This document shows positions 47,215-60,461 of a DNA stretch of 64,000 nucleotides, in pieces; the first letter of the stretch is position 1; each line of letters begins with the position of its first letter. The notes beneath the pieces were generated by a model. It ran no database searches. It was not told the origin of the DNA and saw only the letters and a program-made list of their open reading frames with translations. Origin of the DNA: Channa striata (taxonomy: Eukaryota > Chordata > Actinopteri > Anabantiformes > Channidae). The translations under genes and the position numbers were made by a program. The stretch is taken from assembly GCA_033026295.1 (NCBI GenBank), contig CM065184.1, positions 1,240,001 through 1,304,000 of the forward strand. The letters are read 5' to 3'.

Positions 47215-47345
47215 CGGGAAGTCACTTTCAGATAGCGACAAGTGGAACATTTAAAACAATAATTGCCTTTGAATAGCTTTGGCGATGATGACCTCTGGTG
47301 GGACCCACAATGCATGTGTAATCTCATTAGGGGTCCAAATGGATG
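47215..47345. promoter_or_regulatory. Possible intronic enhancer element of bcl11a
   Basis: ACAATAATTGCCTTTGAAT (SOX, homeodomain and TCF-like), GATGATGACC and GTAATCTCATTAGG occur close together, under 1 kb upstream of the terminal exon. Repeat-free and non-coding. Confidence 0.3.
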
Positions 47346-48519
47346 GTCATCTGTCCATTTACAAAATTAGATAACAAATGAACTCCCCATTGTTGCCGTT
47401 CCACTATTAAGCACAAGAGCAGCGTGGGTGTGTTTGATAAAAATGAACTGACATAAGTGGATAATTCTAACAAAAAAACAGCAATAATGCAGCTACGCTG
47501 AGTTAAGTGGTACATGAACAAAAATTATTAGCGGAGGAACAACTATACTGCAAAATTTGTTAACTTATGATCAATATATAGAGATGGACTTTAGAAAATC
47601 AGTTTTTGCAAAACAAAACATTTAAGCACTCATCAGTTTGAAATTATAGATTCAGACGCAATGGTATAATTTATGTGTGGGTAGAAATATGGTTGTTTAC
47701 TCAATAACAGCCACAACAAATATATAAACATACAAACATGTCAAAAGTTGCAATGCTAAATAAATTGAACCAAACTGTAATACTGATGCAAAAACAAACA
47801 GGTGTCATTCTAGGGGTTGTAATATCGATGCTAATTACCTCTAATGCTACAGATGCTAAAAAGCTATTTTGCTCTAAAAGTGTCATGAACAATAAATTAC
47901 TAAATGTTGCATTAATATGTAAACAGGTAAGGTGGGTTACAAAAAATACACAAATTTTACTCATATCACCAGCTAATTGCTGACAGAATGAATATGACAA
48001 ATTAGCATTGATACTAAAAGGATGTCATGGTTTGCATGGAAGCTTTTATGCATCACAACACTGCAATTTACCTCCAATACCCAGAAAGAGCGAGTCAAAG
48101 TGGTTAGAGTAGAGATAGAAAAACCCTGTATTTGAAATATGGATGTTCGTGTACATGCTTGGAATATGTGTTTAAATGAAAGAGAGTCATTTTCCTCACA
48201 TGATGGGACTTGATTTCACAGCATACATAACCACATATGAACTCATTTAACAAAACATATGTTCTTATTTACAGAAATTATAAATTGTACCCAGAGAATA
48301 ATGTGTTGCAGTAAACGTGATGCGTGGATGTGTAGGTGTGTGTGTGTCTGTCTGTGCATATCAGTGTGTCTGTCTGTCTGTGCATATCAGTGCTTGGTGG
48401 AAGATTCTTCTCTATCCTTCATTTCCCTTTTTGCCTTCTTTCTCATCACCATCCCTCTCTCGCCGTGTCTCTGCTATCCTACACAGGGACACACTTCTCC
48501 CACATGACCAACAGTTAGG

Positions 48520-48670
48520 AACGCCAGCTAAATTATGGATCATTAAAATCGGCACAAATTACCACTAATTGTGGACACCTGCAATGGATCTAACCTGCGA
48601 ATATCATTTGCATTATCAAGAACAGGGCGGCTTTATTTATTTATTCATTTCCCACCCCTGCGGTTGATAC
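48520..48670. promoter_or_regulatory. Possible intronic enhancer element of bcl11a
   Basis: AAATTATGGATCATTAAAAT, ACCACTAATTGTGG and ATCATTTGCATTATC (a POU octamer-type ATTTGCAT) fall within 100 bases of repeat-free intronic sequence. Enhancer-like; conservation untested. Confidence 0.35.
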
Positions 48671-50393
48671 ATTCACTGAACACTGACAGTACTTCCACTT
48701 GGGTTTAAATCAGGAGATGACTTATCCATATGGTTTACATTAGATTTCATATGTGCTTATCATTTATCTAGCTTAGAGGCAGTCTTCTCCTTCTCCTTTG
48801 AACAAATTCGTGGTGCAGCATCGGCCTTTTCTTTTCTTTTAAATAAAACGCGCAATTCCAACGGCCACTTCTGAACATGATGAACTGTCTTGACAACATT
48901 TAGAGGGATGAAAGTCCAAAACATGACTTTCCATATAAACATATTATTGTGCAGCAATTCCCCCACTTTGGCTTTGGAAACTTAAATTCTTCTGTAATAA
49001 TTCTACTGTATTTTAATTGAGGTGAAGAATGTACCTGTTCAAAAACAAGTTGAATTGCAAGCACCTTGAAAAATTTTGTTAGGGGCATCATAGGGCATAA
49101 AGTTACCACATAAGACAAACAGAACGTGTGTATTATTATGACTGTTTGTGCAAGAACTTCCATCACCAAAGACCAACTCCAAACAACCAACCGTCTGTGG
49201 CCACAGACAGAGGTGGCCCCAGATGTTTGCTACACATTTCTGTCTTTTGTCAAGGGGCGACAAAATGAGCTGATGTTGTGCTGATACGTAAATGATAAGG
49301 CATAAATTCACCCGGTGGGCCTGCGAGTGAGTCAGGTCATTTTTGTTTTTCTTCTTTCTTTGTTTTTACTGGCACAAAAGAATATCCCTGTTCAAGAATT
49401 ACATTATGGTGTGCCGAGATTTTTTTGTTGATATTAGTTTTACATGGGAATTATTGAAAACAATAAAAATATAAAAATGGACAACCTTTACCTTTCAAAA
49501 CCATGATATCATCCAGAAAATCATGTCATAAAAACATATTTAAGTACATGCAAGAAATTCACTTATGGGTACATGAATGTATTGTAAAAAAGAAAAAGGG
49601 AAGCTTCATATGCCCAAGGCCTTTTTTTTTTTTCTCTGTGCCAAAGATACACTACATCTGCATAAAAACAATCAAAATAAGGCTTGTGATCTGCTGTGTA
49701 GATGTAATTAGGTGGCAGGATGATGATTATACAAAATAAAAGAAGTATTGGTGTTTTCAGCTAAAGATGAGCAAAATACTGAGCAAAACAAGTGCCAGGC
49801 ACAATGGTGTAACTCTTAAGCTAATACGTTCCTTTTTGACTCATAGCTCAGACATGTCTGCACCTGATTGAAACTGTAAGGTTAATGGATTTTAGAGTAG
49901 GCGACTGCTCCACTCTGTCTCTCTGTAATATACTCCCATCAGCCACTTCATTAGGCAAACTCTCCACCACTCGGAGGTAGAAAAATGAAGTGAGAAAGCA
50001 GAATGGAGAACGGGATATGAAGATAGATAGAGTGAGAGAAAGGCAAAGAAAGGGGTAGGAAGGCTAATCCCTCTTGTTCAAGTAAAGACAGAGGTGACGG
50101 AGACCTGCAGAAACTTTTGGAGACAGGCGAAATTTGGAGGGACAAAAAGGAAGATGGTGCGATGTAGGTAAGTAATCACATCTGGTTCTTAACCTGGGGT
50201 AAATGTCAAAGCTGTGCAACCGCTAGCGAGACTCACACATGCAGAAACGTCCTAACACTCTACACCAGCCATGGTACAGTGACGAGCGCGGGCATTAAGC
50301 CCTATTAAGCCAAGGGCACTGCCTGCACACTTTGTGGTGCTAGATGGGAGAGGAAGGCACTAAGGCAGCTTGGCTCATGTTTCACGACTCCTT

Positions 50394-50397
50394 TGTG

Positions 50398-50437
<40 letters not shown>

Positions 50438-50444
50438 GGGGGGG
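50394..50444 (+). repeat. (GT)n microsatellite followed by G10
   Basis: About 20 GT units with one GC interruption, ending in ten consecutive G. Intronic. Confidence 0.9.
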
Positions 50445-53400
50445 TGCAGAGAGAGTGTGTGTGCACGCATAGCAACTTCCCCTGCTTCTCAAATACTCTC
50501 AAAAGGATGTGTGTCACTCTGATCCAGTGGCTGTCCAAGCAGCTGAAATAAAGCCAGTGTACCACACCGAGGAGAGACACTGGGCAAATAGAAAATGGAC
50601 TTTTCTTTATAATCAGAGTGAAAATAATGTGGGTCATAACAGCAATTTCATGGCTACATCAGATAATCCACATCAAAAGATGCCATGATAAGGATCTCCC
50701 CTTCCTCACGTCATCCTAAGGTTGCTGCATGGATATGTAGCACATAAGGACGGCGACGCATTAGCACAAGTGGCGGTAGAAATGCACATGTCCACACAGA
50801 GAGGCCTCAAATGTACATTACGTACAGAACTGTGTGTGCTTCAGACACATCTATGGTACTAAGGCGGGACACAGAGTGCACATTTGCCCAATACGATAGC
50901 AACACAAATGTAACAACACGCTTCCATGACAGAAATCTTGAATCTACCTCTTAACGTCAGTCTGCACAGTCTGTCCTCCAGCCAATCATTCTGTCCTATA
51001 AATTAGCTGGACTGCCACCATTACATCCCTCTCCGACCAGCTGGGAAACAGAAATGGATGCCAGGTCTTGGCTACCAACTAGGACAGACCAATCACTGTT
51101 AACTGGTCTGGCATGAATGTTATCCATCAGAATTTGTTCTCCTTTTATTGTCTACACCTTGTGATAATTCATCTCTACATCGCCCTTGCCTATATCTCTT
51201 AATCTTCCCCTTATCTCCTTCTATTTCCTATCTCTGCTCGTACCTCCTCCTTTTTTTGTACCATATAAGACTCTCTCCTTTACATCGCTTCTCCTCTACC
51301 TCCCCCGCCTCCACCCCCCACCACTCCTTTCCACCCCATCGGTGGCTCTCCGGAGGTGTCCTTGGCTGAGTCCACCTCTGGGTGAGATGATAGTAATTGA
51401 GGTAATGGAACATCGCTGAAACAGGATTAGGTACGCATACTGGGAATGAGGAACAATGTCCTCTAATACAATTTGGGATTTCTATCTGAGCCTCAGGCTT
51501 TCAGGATCTGCTGCTTATATTTACATCTAGGCATTGTCGCTCACCCCTGATCACCTCCGGCTTTACCTCAAAGGGATACCTGTACCCGACAGTACAATTT
51601 CACTTTTTTCAAAAAAAGTAAAAAAGGTACAATCACTTTACTAATGATAAATATGCAGTTAAGCTACTCAGATTAATTCTAAAACTTCTAATGAGCTACA
51701 AATACCATAATAATTTTTAGCTAGTACTCACAGACTTTATTGAGAGCCACATATGACTATCACTGTAAAAACATTACATAATTATTTAGTGGATTTAGCA
51801 AAGCTTTTACTTAGTGTTAACATGTAATTCTTATTCATTTTAAATTTGTTGAACTTGAATAATATTATTATAATAATCAAAGCATTAAACAGTTGTTTTG
51901 TCTTGATTCCTTTCAAAATGAAATGATTTGATGAATGAATGAACTGCTGCTGCGGCTTCCCTCAACTGAAATAAGGGAAACAAAAGCAGCAGCTTTCCCA
52001 GCATTAACCTTTCCATCTTATACTATACTGTATGGAATTGGTTATTTCATTGATATTAAGATAATGCTGATAATGATATCAGGTTGGTGTTGAATTGTGT
52101 CCGTACCTACAAAAGCTTGTTTGGTATCACTGGAAGCAGCATCACATGTTGTCTTTGTAGTGATTGTAGTACAAAAATAGCTGCAGTTTAAGTTTCCCAC
52201 ATCACTAAAGTTACTTACTTACACCAGGCCTTGTACTGTGCCCCAAAAATAATTGTCATCCCCTCCCCTCTCTCCTGTTGGCCTGCGCTGACATTGTGCT
52301 GTAGCAATCCATGCCCCAGCACGCTTCTATCACTGCCATGTGGCTTTTTGTTTTTAAAAGACGCAATCCCTCACAGTTCTGTGGTTGGACACATTTCCCG
52401 ACTCCACTTTACCTACTTGAAGAATTGGGCGAGGGCATGGAATGGTGAACTGTGCCGTCCCACTAGTCCAGTGAGCTCCAGCATGGGGCGGATTGCCTGG
52501 TGTGAATTAGCCCATAGTCTTAACTCATATAACTTCATCTAAAGAAGCTGAACTAACTACTAAACCTAAATTCAGTAACATCATATATCACATGAATATT
52601 TAAGGTAGTAAATAAGTTTTTTCTAGTTGAATCACTTTAAAAACCTTTACAACACAAGACTCGACTATGAATTTCAAATGTAACTGATACACTGCCATAC
52701 TTAGTGTAGGTGATCGTATCTCAGATCAATGGAACTAATGAGAAAATAGTTTCTGCACAGCATGGAAATCATCGACTCCACTCTAACTAAGGCTCCCTCG
52801 CCACCTCCCTCCATCATTGCCCACTAAAATGCAACTTTTTCTGCTTCTGTTGCAACAGTCAGCTATCCTGCATCCCCCCACCCCCCCAAAATAAAAAAAT
52901 AAAAAAATTAAATCTTCACCTAATTATGGCTCTTTTCATGTTTTAATTTCAGAACTGCTTATTCTTAGGGAGAATTCAATGACCCTAAGGCGTGTATGTG
53001 AAACCATTTCAAAACCCTGTTGGTTACACTCAAAAACACATGGTGGTCAAGTTCAAAAAGAAGGCTGTTATGAAATTCGGGACACCAACAAAAATAAGAA
53101 CATTGCTGCATATTTACGTTGGCATCCTATTAAACTGTAATTGTCTAATTTGGTATCATGAACTGTCATACCAATGCTGATCCTGAAACAACTTCCACTG
53201 TGCTCCAGACAGAACAATCTGCACTATCCTCTACCCCAATTATTTCCCCCCTTCTATGCACAAGCTTCCTTACTAACTGGACAGCAAACAATCGGAACGC
53301 AAAACCGTGGCAGCTGGTGTCCTGTCCACTCACTGAGGGGAGCAGTCAAATAACAACATGACGGCAATTGCTCAAAAAGGCAGGACTCTCTGCTTGGTAG

Positions 53401-54070
53401 GAAATCAGCCTCTATTACTGGCTACAAATCGGCATCAAGATCAAAGCGACTTCCACAAACACGGCAGTTACGTGAAGAGTTTGTCAGACGCAGATGACTA
53501 TGTATGATGCAAAGAATAGTTGCGTAATCATGAAAAGCAAACCACAACCTACAGAAACTACCATAAAGTTTACTGTATGAAAAAGGCAGCCATCTTTTTT
53601 TTTTTCCTTCTGCACGAAGGAGAGGCTGCTGGAAACCAAATCCTTTGGTTGTACCTCTCAGTGTTCATTGGTATTTGAATCTGCTAGCTGGGGAGGCTTT
53701 GACCTCTTCATGAAACCATTAGATGATGGTGTTAGATGGCAATATGAGGGAAACGTGTGCCGACAAGACAACGCTCCCGGAATGCTCCTTTTAAGCAGTG
53801 GGTTCAGTGGATGCTGCTTTCCAAAACAATCCCCGAAACATGCCCCTTTTTAACTTTAAATGCAGACTGCAACTGAACTTTCTTGCTTTCTCTTTCTGGA
53901 TTCCTTCAGGAGAGATCAGGGATGCGGTGGATTGCAGCAGCGCTAGGATCATTTGAGTTTGGCCCATCAAAACAGGTACACGCATTTAGCCTAATTTTAT
54001 GTCATATATCTTTAAGAGAAGCAACCTTTTTCATGCCCCAACTTAGGTTGTTGTTCAACTCTAAAGCTTA

Positions 54071-54247
54071 TACGCGCTGGCCACTTTATTAGAAGTTTTA
54101 GTTTATGTGGCCAAAGCGTTTTATAATGCCTTTGTATAGAAGCCCCTCTTCTTATAATGCACTCCAGTTTGACAGAGAGTAGAATTACAACCTTTCTCAC
54201 AGTTTCAACTTTAAAAAAGCTGAGCAATGATAAGTGGCCAGTGTGTA
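54071..54247. mobile_element. Tc1/mariner-like MITE, 177 bp, TA target duplication
   Basis: The left end TACGCGCTGGCCACTTTATT and the right end, which reads TACACACTGGCCACTTATCA on the opposite strand, form terminal inverted repeats of about 20 bp with a few differences. TA dinucleotides flank both sides (54069-54070 and 54248-54249). The interior is non-coding. The 'TGGCCACTTTATTAG' end is characteristic of a teleost non-autonomous Tc1/mariner family. It sits in the bcl11a intron. Confidence 0.75.
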
Positions 54248-54767
54248 TATTCTGGTTATTATTTGATCTTCCTAAACAGTTTTATTTCATGTACAACTTC
54301 AATCAACTTGTTTTCATCGTTAGCAACTTTGTGACATGAATCAGACATGATAAAAGGGTTTTTGTGCTAGATGATTTATACTGTACTAGTATTCTAGCCA
54401 GTTTAGGTTTATCAAAGACAGAATGATGGCATATGCATGATATTCTGAAATCTAGATCACAGTAACCTGGTATTAAAATATTGTCGTTTGATAGAGCTAT
54501 TGAAAATCAACATGAAGCTCTTGTCAGGTAAAGCTCATTAAGTGACTTTTCCAAATAAAAGCCTCCAGGCCTGACAATGATGTGGTATTTTCGTAGAAGG
54601 AGACCTATAAACACATTTGATTTACTAAAAACAACAATGGCTTATTGAGCTTGTCTGATTACATGCTGTGTGAGCATGGATGTGTGCGAGAACATGTGTA
54701 TTTGTGTATTTCTGCCAAAGAGACTCACACTTGAGGCAGATGAGCAAAAATATCGATATAGTCTGTC

Positions 54768-54770
<3 letters not shown>

Positions 54771-54811
<41 letters not shown>

Positions 54812-54817
54812 TGTGTG
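54771..54817 (+). repeat. (GT)n microsatellite
   Basis: About 18 GT units, then a GCGCGTGTGTG end. Alternating purine-pyrimidine, so Z-DNA prone. Intronic. Confidence 0.9.
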
Positions 54818-55340
54818 AGAGAGTGGAGGAGGACGGGGTTGGGTATTGGGGTATATATCAATATCTTCTGTCTCTGTGTGTGGAATCCCTGCTAGGCTAC
54901 AGACTGTGTTATCTGCAAGTCTCCCAGCAGTGTGCATGTATCTGTGTGTGTGTGTCCATCCGACCACCCATTTCAGCAGCCATGTGATAAAGTTCCTTTT
55001 CTTTCTCTTTGTCACACACATGCACAAATACACACAGTAATGTATCTCATAAAGTCTGTTCTAATAACAACGCCTGGGCCCTTAAACTGTGTTTATAAAT
55101 GTAATTAAATGGACCAGGCATCCAAGAGCACTGTAGCAGTGATCCAGAGTGTGTGTGCATGTGTGTGTGATTCAGTATGTGTGTCCACTTGGAAGACCGG
55201 TACTCATGATGGCAGGGACAGCCTCCACTTAACCCTAAACCACCATGGTGAAATTACAGAGCATCCAAATTACAGCACTCATGTAGCAGAGAGGGAGAGA
55301 GAGAGAGACACTAGGGTTTGAAAGAGGAAACTTGGTCCTG

Positions 55341-55368
55341 ACACACACACACACACACACACACACAC
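55341..55368 (+). repeat. (AC)n microsatellite
   Basis: Around 14 AC units in the bcl11a intron. Confidence 0.9.
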
Positions 55369-56202
55369 TACTCAGTGACTCAGCTTGTGGACTTTTACTT
55401 GGAACCCAGGATGCAGAAGCTTTCTTTCAACGTCGAAGCTGTTGCTGATTGGTGACTTAATCAGATTTTCAGGTCAGTTTTGAAGTAAGTGTTGCTGCAG
55501 GGCTCACACAGCTATTTCATTGATTACATGCAAATACTACGATTTCTTAAAGATTCAAGGTCACCACATTGATAGAGCAGGGCTGCCACCACAAAGGGCT
55601 TCACTGCATCATCTGACAAAAAGCTGAACCAAATCAACTATTGAGGCAATTTCACCCAGCGAGGCTTTGTGCTGGCTGGTTAAATACTTGAAAGTAAACA
55701 TTCCTGCCAGAGAACACTGTGTTAGGAAGGGTTATTTGAACTGTTTTAATAACAGTTATTTCCACAGAAGATAAAATGCTCTTCTCAAAACTAATAAAAA
55801 TTGTAGGTCCGCATTTTTTGTAACCGAGACAACAATGGACAGGCGCACCAAACATGATGGGAACCTAACCGGGAGAAGAGCGCCTACTGAACCACTATGG
55901 CCACTTCACTTTTACGTTTGAAAACTGCAGTTTGCCACAAAAAAACTCCAGGTCCACCTCATGGTAGTAGCAACTGCTGAGTTGTTTGAAAGGGAGGAAA
56001 AAGGTTAATAAGGTTGATGCCAAATATTAAAATGTAAATTAAAATTTTAAAATCTTACTGTTGAACATGGTCCACCTCCAGCACCTCTAGTTAGTATCAT
56101 CTAAAGCTACTCATTTTCTCCCCCTTTGTGGATAAAACAAGAGCACACTCTGAGAGGAAGCATATTTTCGCTAGTGCCACAAGCAAGAGCTTGGTGGTCA
56201 CT

Positions 56203-56472
56203 GAAAACACACACGCACACACACACACACACGCACATACAAAAAGCAAGTCTGGTATTGGGTGATCTGCAAGGACCTGCAACAGCTGCTAAGCAGGGCA
56301 ATTCAGTCATCTGTGTGTGTGTGTGTGTGTGTGTGTGTCTTGCAGTGACCACAGTGGGAGATCACTCTGAGCTGAGCAAACACCTCAGCTGGCCAGAGGC
56401 CCACACATGCACACACACATGCATGCACACACACATGCACACACACACAAACACACACACACGCGCGCGCGC
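56203..56472 (+). repeat. Cluster of CA, GT and CG simple repeats
   Basis: A CA tract near 56203-56233, a GT tract near 56312-56338 and a CA tract ending in CGCGCGCG at about 56404-56472 lie within 270 bases. The CA and GT tracts are in opposite sense and could pair with each other. Confidence 0.85.
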
Positions 56473-57034
56473 AGGCAGCGCTTTGCTTCCTCTCTTCATC
56501 TAATCCCTCCTCCGTCCAGTTGGTCTCATCCCTCCATCTGTCTATCAGTGTTGCATACAGGTGGCTGTCCTCTCTCCCTCTGCATTTCCTTTTTCTCGTT
56601 CATGTTGCTCAATCCTTCTTTTTTTCTTTCCCACATTCCATTTTTGAGTGTCTTCATCTCTTTTGCTGCCTCTTTTCTTTCTGATGATTTGCCAATAAAG
56701 CAGAATGGAGACTGATACAGGAGAGGAGGATTCTTGGAAATTGAGGGCGGAGCAAAGAAAAAAGGACGATCGCGATGAAAGCCTGAATCGCTAAAGCACA
56801 AACAGCCAAACACACACACACACACACCCTGGGTGGTTGCCCACGCTCTCACACACATTTATGGAACAAGCTCCAACTTGACCGGAGAAGCGATGCTCCT
56901 GCCAAAACCCCTTTTGCCCGTCAGTCCACCCATCCCTCCCACTTCCCCTTTGTTTTCCTCTGTTTATTCTTCCATCCATTCCTCCCCCCTTTTTTAATCC
57001 ACCCATCTTCCCCTCCCAGGTGGGAAGCACTCAG

Positions 57035-57140
57035 CTCTGTCTCTTTAATTGTATTCATCCGACAAGGCCAATCGATAAAGGACATATTTAATACAAATTT
57101 ATGACTATTAGCCATCAGCGATAAAAAGCCAGTTTTTTCC
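57035..57140. promoter_or_regulatory. Possible intronic enhancer element of bcl11a
   Basis: TTTAATTGTATTCATC, GGCCAATCGATAAAGGAC, TATTAGCCATC and GCGATAAAAAG: CCAAT, GATA and homeodomain-like words in a repeat-free stretch surrounded by pyrimidine-rich DNA. Confidence 0.3.
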
Positions 57141-59438
57141 TGGATAGCACTTGCTTGTGGTGAAACAGAGAATGAGGAGGAGGTGGAGGAGAAAGGAGAG
57201 GAAATACAAGCCATCCTGCTTTTAACACAAACAGCCTCCCACCGTCTCACTGTCCAACCTTGGAGAGATACAGTTTAAGCTGCAGCAAAACACAAGAATT
57301 CAAGACCTTTTTTTTCTTCCTCTGTCTTTCTTTTCAGACGAAGCTTCGACTTTAAATAGGTCTCTGTGTATTTGAGAGGGTTTTAGTGCACAGTTCACAA
57401 AAGGATTTCAGGATGCAGCCGCAGATTTTGGCAGTTATAATAAATAATTGTATCAAGTGGTTATTTTCAAATTGTTAAACTGCTTTTCAGCCAGTGAAGA
57501 GGAGAGAACCTGAAACTGATTGTACCGTTACGACAGCAGCATGGTAGACTGTACTACAACTTTTCCAGAAGCTGGGACCTTGTTTGAAAAGACACGAAAG
57601 AGAAAATGAACCCCGTCTTTAATTGAAGATAGTACAAGGACAACAAGTGTTAAGACTGAGGTGCAGTGGAAAACTATCCTGTGGTCTGACAAGCTAAATT
57701 GTGAAATTCTTTTTGGAAATCATTGAGGCCCCAAATTGCTAAGCAGCTGAAATCCTAAATTGAACAAGAATGACAAGAAATTTTGTTTTCAAAATTGAAC
57801 TTATTGGCTTCTTTACTTCCCCAATATATAGTTATGTATTCTTTTTTTAACTCCATTCTACACAGTGTCCTTCATGGTTTAGCATTTAAAGGCAACTTGG
57901 ACACTCTCTGATACCTTTTCTAGACGTCTCCACAAATAATTTACCACCCGAAAGGTGCAAGAGGTGAAATATGTGAGAAGGTTAATATTAAATTCCCTAT
58001 CAAATTTCCCAGATTTGGTCACTGTTGTGTTTCTTACAGAGACAAACAGCAAAGAGAGTGTTGTGATGAGATAAAGCACGAAGACAAACTCCCCTCCAGC
58101 GCTCCTTCACAACCTTGTCTACTTAACAAACACTGTAGGCTTGATTCATTAGAGCTGCAGTCACTACACCCTGAGAGGCCTATTGATCCCCCCAGACGCT
58201 TTCCAACGAGTTGGAAGGGAAAAAAAACACTGAGACAGAGTAGAGAGGTGGAGAAACAGAGGAGCGGAGGAAGGTGAGAGGAAAAAAAAGACAGAGAGAC
58301 AGGCTGAATATATGGCTCTGTTAATACAAAGCGAGCAGCAGTTTACCTGCCTCTTTAAATTCATTGTAGTGTTCAGGGCGACTATGACGGCTTCCGGAGA
58401 GAAAAGCTCCCCCGCTCGTCGCCAAAGGAAATCTTTTGCCCTCCAACAGACACGAGGTGTGCAGTGGCTGGAATTAAAGTCAGATGATAGAGAGGCTTTT
58501 GGTTTGTGTGGAACCACCAGTCAAAGACAGCGAGGGTCAGTGTACTGGGGCTTTGAGACAGATTTAAAAAGAAACCTTTAAATTTGTACAACGTACTGAT
58601 TTTCCCACTTTTATTGAGAGGTATAATGTTATATTCTGTCAGTAGAGCCAGAGTCACGATCAATAATATTGAAAGGAGAACCTGAATTGGCTCCGAAGTC
58701 ACAAGTGAAAACCCGACTTTGTCTCTATGTACCAATAAATGTCTCCTTTTGCCCCCTCCAATTTTAAACTAATAAGCAAAATTCTAAAATGTCCAACGCA
58801 AGAAGCACAGCACCACCTCTTTACCAGGTTTCAGTGCTTATGTGACACACTAGAATGTCTGGCACAAGCACACGGTGAAGGTAACATTTGTGAAGGGTTA
58901 AAAGTCTAATATGCGTACCCGTGTTTGTGCGTGAAGTTGTAATCAGCTCGTCATACACAGACACTCAGGCTGACATGTGTGTGGGAGCCGGCCACCAGCA
59001 GGGGACAAAAGAGCCAGTGAATAATTGAGAAGTGTGAAAAGCAACAGAGGGGAAAAGGAGAGGGTGGAGTGTGAGCTGACATCGCATGCAATTCAGGGTT
59101 TTTTTTTTCTTTTTTTAGGGTCATTTACGAACTTGTGTACATGCATTTTGATGTCTGATCATCGAGCAGCATGTGACAAACTTTTTTGAGTGTGTCTGTG
59201 TGTGTATGTGTGAGCACAGAGATGCTCCATTAGTGATTTGGAAAGTGGTGTGGGGGCCTGGCATTCCCATCAGGCCCAGTATGGCCTAAGTGCTGCACCA
59301 CACACACTCCCAAACCCTAACCAACCCACCCTCATGGGCACAGCCGGGATGCTTCCCCCTACCCTCCACCAATCCTTATTCCACCTAGGACGACCTAGTA
59401 GCGCCTCTCAGCCTGGTCCAAAGCACCACAAACACAAG

Positions 59439-59469
<31 letters not shown>

Positions 59470-59473
59470 ACAC
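59439..59473 (+). repeat. (CA)n microsatellite
   Basis: About 17 CA units with one TA interruption. Confidence 0.9.
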
Positions 59474-60415
59474 TCATGGTCCACTAATGACCAAACCCAA
59501 ACAGCTCCCAAACAACTCTGAAAAGCTATTAGGAGAGGGCATTTTGTAGGGGAAGTGATTTTTTTTATATGCCATTAAAAGCCATGGATAAAATGGGCGT
59601 TCGCGTAAATACAGCCACAGGTCGGAAGGGGATAGCCAAACGAGGATAATTGACAAACCATACTTCCCCCTGAGATAAAGGTAGAGGAGTGTCCACATGT
59701 TGCTCTGATAAAAGTGAACATGATGCAGAGTAAGTAACAAAAAGGAGCTGAGTAGTTTCCAGTTACTTTCCGAACGTCTTTGCGTCTTTACTTTTCGTGA
59801 CTTTTCTGTGTGTTGCTTGAACATCCTAAGAATTTGTGAGTGGTCACAGAATATATATCCTCACTGTTGAGTTGTGAAGTTCATGTATTTAACTCATCAT
59901 TTCAAGAGTTTGTCAGAACCAGTTTAGACAAGCTGTAATAATAGAAAAAACTAGAGAAGTCAAACGGCGATATTTATGTCGAGGTAATGAAATAAAGTAA
60001 ATAAAATACAAAAAATAGCAGTTGATTCCGCACAATTTGCCTGTGATGATTTACAGGGTACAAATGTCAGACGCTTGAATTCAGGCCGTCCGACTCCCGA
60101 CTGGGAGAAAACAGTGGCGGTTCCAGAATAAATAGAGTCCATTCTTTGCGAGTTGAGAGCACTGGGACTCACGTCAGGTCAGGTTCAGACACGACTTAAG
60201 AGCCGAAAGCCCACTGACGCAACTTTTTCCTTGTAGGAGATGATTAGCTTAGCATACCTGTTTATTGGCAGCCCTCCCCTTGTTTCTCTTCCCCTACCCT
60301 ATACTCTTTACATTTTTTTACCATTCACTCTTTTTTGTCTGTCTGTCTCCTTCCAAAGTGAGGAGGCTGAGAGAAAGGCAAAACACAAACATCACTCATC
60401 ACAGAGCAAATGCAC

Positions 60416-60418
<3 letters not shown>

Positions 60419-60461
<43 letters not shown>
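60419..60461 (+). repeat. (CA)n microsatellite
   Basis: About 21 uninterrupted CA units, the longest CA tract in the window. Confidence 0.9.

Noticed and set aside
48063..48140. Short minus-strand frame between an ATACAG acceptor-like site and a GGAG|GTAAAT donor-like site
   Set aside because: The roughly 18-residue peptide does not match the known preceding BCL11A exon; most likely a chance pair of splice-like motifs.
49930..49975. CAGCCACTTCATTAGGCAAAC, resembling the MITE terminus at 54071
   Set aside because: No matching inverted partner or TA duplication nearby; one short similarity is not enough to call an element.
58164..58735. Minus-strand frames of 117 codons with a donor-like GCAG|GTAAAC near 58350, considered as a missing bcl11a exon
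   Set aside because: The peptide does not resemble any BCL11A exon and no matching acceptor or phase was evident.
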